From: Clostridium sp.
GTDB lineage: Bacteria > Bacillota > Clostridia > Lachnospirales > Lachnospiraceae
Assembly: GCA_023664385.1 (NCBI GenBank)
Contig: JAMPFU010000027.1
Coordinates: 1 to 43,248 of the forward strand
Direction of reading: 5' to 3'
Length of the DNA stretch: 43,248 nt
Shown: piece after piece, positions 41,471 through 43,248 of the stretch
Layout: every line of letters begins with the position of its first letter
How positions within the stretch are numbered: the stretch's first letter is position 1
Translations under genes and position numbers: made by a program
The notes under the pieces: generated by a model
What the model was told of the DNA's origin: nothing
The model's database searches: none
What the model saw: the letters and a program-made list of their open reading frames with translations, nothing else

Positions 41471-43156
41471 ATGTATCTTAATAAGCTATCACTTAAGGAT
41501 TTTGGAAAATTTAATAACAGTGAAATAGACCTTAAGGCAGGCGTCAATCTTATCTGTGTGGACAGTGAGGCAAAACGGTTTGGTCTTAAGGAATTTGTCG
41601 TTGGCATGTTTTATGGGATAAACCGTTTCAAGGGCATTGAGAAAAATGATGACAGCTATGAGCGCCTAAAGTCAGTTAGTGGTAAAAATGCTTCGGGCAG
41701 GGTATATGTAAAAAAGGATGAAAGCTCATATTTTATTGAGCGTGATTTTCAAAAGCGCGGCGATAAGGTAAATGTGCTTGACATAAAAACAGGCAGAGAG
41801 CTTATGCTGAAGCATAGCAATAATCTCCGTGAGACATTTTTTGATACGGACAGAAGCACATACGCAGGCAGCTTATGCATTACAAAGCCGAAGGCAGAAA
41901 ATGCAAGGGCGCTGTCAAATGAGCTGATGGAATATGCAGGCAACATGACGTTGTGCGGCTCGGCAGACATAAATAAGACAGAGATAGTCGAAGCCTTGAA
42001 GGATGAAAAAAGAAAGTATGATACAAGGTCATTAGAGCGGGAGGCTGAGGGCATACGTGAGCAGATAGGACGTTACGACGGTGTGGAGGATAAGCTTCAG
42101 GCAGTAAGAGAGCAAATAAAGGAAGTCGAAGAAGAATTTGCGATGGAAACTGCCAAGAGAAAGCGAGAGGCGAGAAAGCTGATTGAAACAGACAAGGGCG
42201 TAACCTATGAGGAGGATGCCGCTTTAAGTGATAATCTTGATGCGCTTACAGAGAATAGTACATTTACGGACGAGGAAGAAGACAGCGGGAACAAGGAGGA
42301 AAAATTAACGGATAAGCTTTGGTTTATTTTGCTTACCGGCTTATTTGTCATTGCTGTGATAACGGCTATGGTATACATTCTTCCTTTTGAGAAGGGCGTA
42401 AGGCAGCTCTTTGTTGTTTGTACGATATTATTTGTAATCATAACGATAGTGGAGGGCTTATATGCCAAGGGCGTATTTGACGGAGATGTCACAACGCCTT
42501 CGGAGGAGGACTTTAAGCGGGTCATACAGGAGCTTGAGCAAAAGAAGGAAGAAGATGAAGTTAAAATAGACATGTCCTTTGCCGAGGAATTTATAGAAAA
42601 GAAAGTGGACCTTAAAGCGGAGGAGCATGACTTGCTTGAGGATAAAAGGAGAAAGCAGGAGCTTCTCGATGAGCTTGGCATGGTAGAGGCAGAGCTTCAG
42701 AAAATGCAGAAGGAGCTTCATGCGATTAACCTTGCAATCAATACGGTAAACGAGCTGTCAACAAACATACAGGAGGAAATGAAAAATCTGTTTACGGCAT
42801 CAGGTAATTTCATAACACCTCTTTCAAATGGCAGATATGACGATGTGCGTTTTGAGATAAGCGGACGGGTAGCAGTCGGCAAAAATGGAAGCTATAACGG
42901 CATTGACACCCTATCCTATGATGACCTTAAAATGGTATATATGTCAATGAAGCTTTCGGCGGCAAAGCTGCTGAACAAGGATAACATGCCTGTCGTAGTT
43001 GAAGATTGGTTTACGGGGAACGAAAGCTTTGCATCCAATCTGATACGCTGCATGGGAAAGGTCGGCGCAGAGCAGATTATACTTCTAACAGCCAATCAGG
43101 GGGCGAAGCAGCAGCTTGACGATGCAGGAATTGAATACGAATACATTGCCATGTAA
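41471..43156 (+). CDS. SbcC/YhaN-like ATPase with degenerate ATP-binding motifs and membrane hairpin
   Basis: A 561-residue partner of the preceding gene. The N-terminal start MYLNKLSLKDFGKF is typical of SbcC/RecF/YhaN ATPases, but at the Walker A position (residues 30-41; usual N-E-A-G-K-S-T) it reads VDSEAKRFGLKE, without GKST. The signature LSRGT-like place reads LSYDDLKM and Walker B reads VVVEDWF. Coiled-coil arms flank two membrane helices in the middle (about 280-330, KLWFILLTGLFVIAV and FVVCTILFVIITIV), as in YhaN. ATP hydrolysis is doubtful. Overall length and frame are well kept, so it is maintained, perhaps as a structural membrane-tethered complex. Confidence 0.85.
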   Translation: MYLNKLSLKDFGKFNNSEIDLKAGVNLICVDSEAKRFGLKEFVVGMFYGINRFKGIEKNDDSYERLKSVSGKNASGRVYVKKDESSYFIERDFQKRGDKVNVLDIKTGRELMLKHSNNLRETFFDTDRSTYAGSLCITKPKAENARALSNELMEYAGNMTLCGSADINKTEIVEALKDEKRKYDTRSLEREAEGIREQIGRYDGVEDKLQAVREQIKEVEEEFAMETAKRKREARKLIETDKGVTYEEDAALSDNLDALTENSTFTDEEEDSGNKEEKLTDKLWFILLTGLFVIAVITAMVYILPFEKGVRQLFVVCTILFVIITIVEGLYAKGVFDGDVTTPSEEDFKRVIQELEQKKEEDEVKIDMSFAEEFIEKKVDLKAEEHDLLEDKRRKQELLDELGMVEAELQKMQKELHAINLAINTVNELSTNIQEEMKNLFTASGNFITPLSNGRYDDVRFEISGRVAVGKNGSYNGIDTLSYDDLKMVYMSMKLSAAKLLNKDNMPVVVEDWFTGNESFASNLIRCMGKVGAEQIILLTANQGAKQQLDDAGIEYEYIAM

Positions 43157-43165
43157 CAATAAAAA

Positions 43166-43218
43166 GGGGCTGTCACAGTAAGATGTAAGGCACACATAAA
43201 ATTACACAGACAAGCCTC
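43166..43218 (+). terminator. Dispersed GGGGCTGTC hairpin at the window end
   Basis: GGGGCTGTCACAGTAA pairs imperfectly with TTACACAGACAAGCCTC, followed by TTATATTTTG. It follows the SbcC-like gene by 10 bases and can serve as its terminator. Confidence 0.6.
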
Positions 43219-43248
43219 TTATATTTTGTATTTTTATGGTTACCGGCT

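Overview
The window looks like a low-GC Firmicutes chromosome, most likely a gut clostridium of the Lachnospiraceae type. Pointers are the tRNAs without encoded CCA, strong AGGAGG-type ribosome binding sites, a type III glutamine synthetase, an AmmeMemoRadiSam locus, ECF transport with a DUF4430 lipoprotein-like partner, and dispersed GGCTGTCGCA-type hairpins. The family assignment is inference; no species is claimed.

Layout. 1-1000: the 3' end of a 23S rRNA gene followed by six tRNAs (Asn, Glu, Thr, CAT-anticodon, Asp, Leu), with no 5S gene visible between them. 941-5254: a compact integrated element in the 3' end of tRNA-Leu, bounded by a 23-bp direct repeat and carrying a tyrosine integrase, a Cro/CI-type regulator with likely operators and iterons, a leucine-rich-repeat lipoprotein and an unknown small protein. 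A second copy of the element's right end (5533-5647) suggests the ghost of a second, tandem element. 5646-8229: an antirepressor gene broken by a stop codon, and a membrane diguanylate cyclase. 8623-11625: an operon of a sugar-nucleotide-reductase-like protein, a dicarboxylate/amino-acid symporter and an overlapping solute-binding lipoprotein. 11993-13768: a FIST-GGDEF sensor. 13810-18375: an antiporter, an AAA/DUF4143 ATPase, a coiled-coil protein and two small unknown genes, one probably frameshifted.

18674-23130: an AmmeMemoRadiSam pair (the first gene has an in-frame TAG early on) followed by one polypeptide with RNA 5'-kinase, phosphatase and ligase modules. 23246-29018: an AraC regulator convergent with a cupin, a decayed Rpn-like gene, glutamine synthetase III and a short MFS carrier. 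29050-29350: a type I toxin-antitoxin module with a 31-residue holin-like toxin.

29669-40288: a cobalamin riboswitch heads a tightly overlapping operon: a FecR/DUF4430 protein, a 1330-residue anchored beta-propeller surface protein, EcfT, a fused EcfA-EcfA', an ECF S component, a second EcfT, a cysteine-rich small protein and a DUF3783 protein. It reads as a complete corrinoid capture-and-import system with surface receptors. 40403-43156: an SbcD/SbcC-like (YhaO/YhaN-like) pair whose metal-binding and ATP-binding motifs are both eroded although both frames are intact.

The strongest leads are the riboswitch-controlled corrinoid capture operon with two EcfT proteins, the paired pseudo-SbcCD, the one-chain RNA repair enzyme beside AmmeMemoRadiSam, and the solute-binding protein coupled to a secondary symporter.
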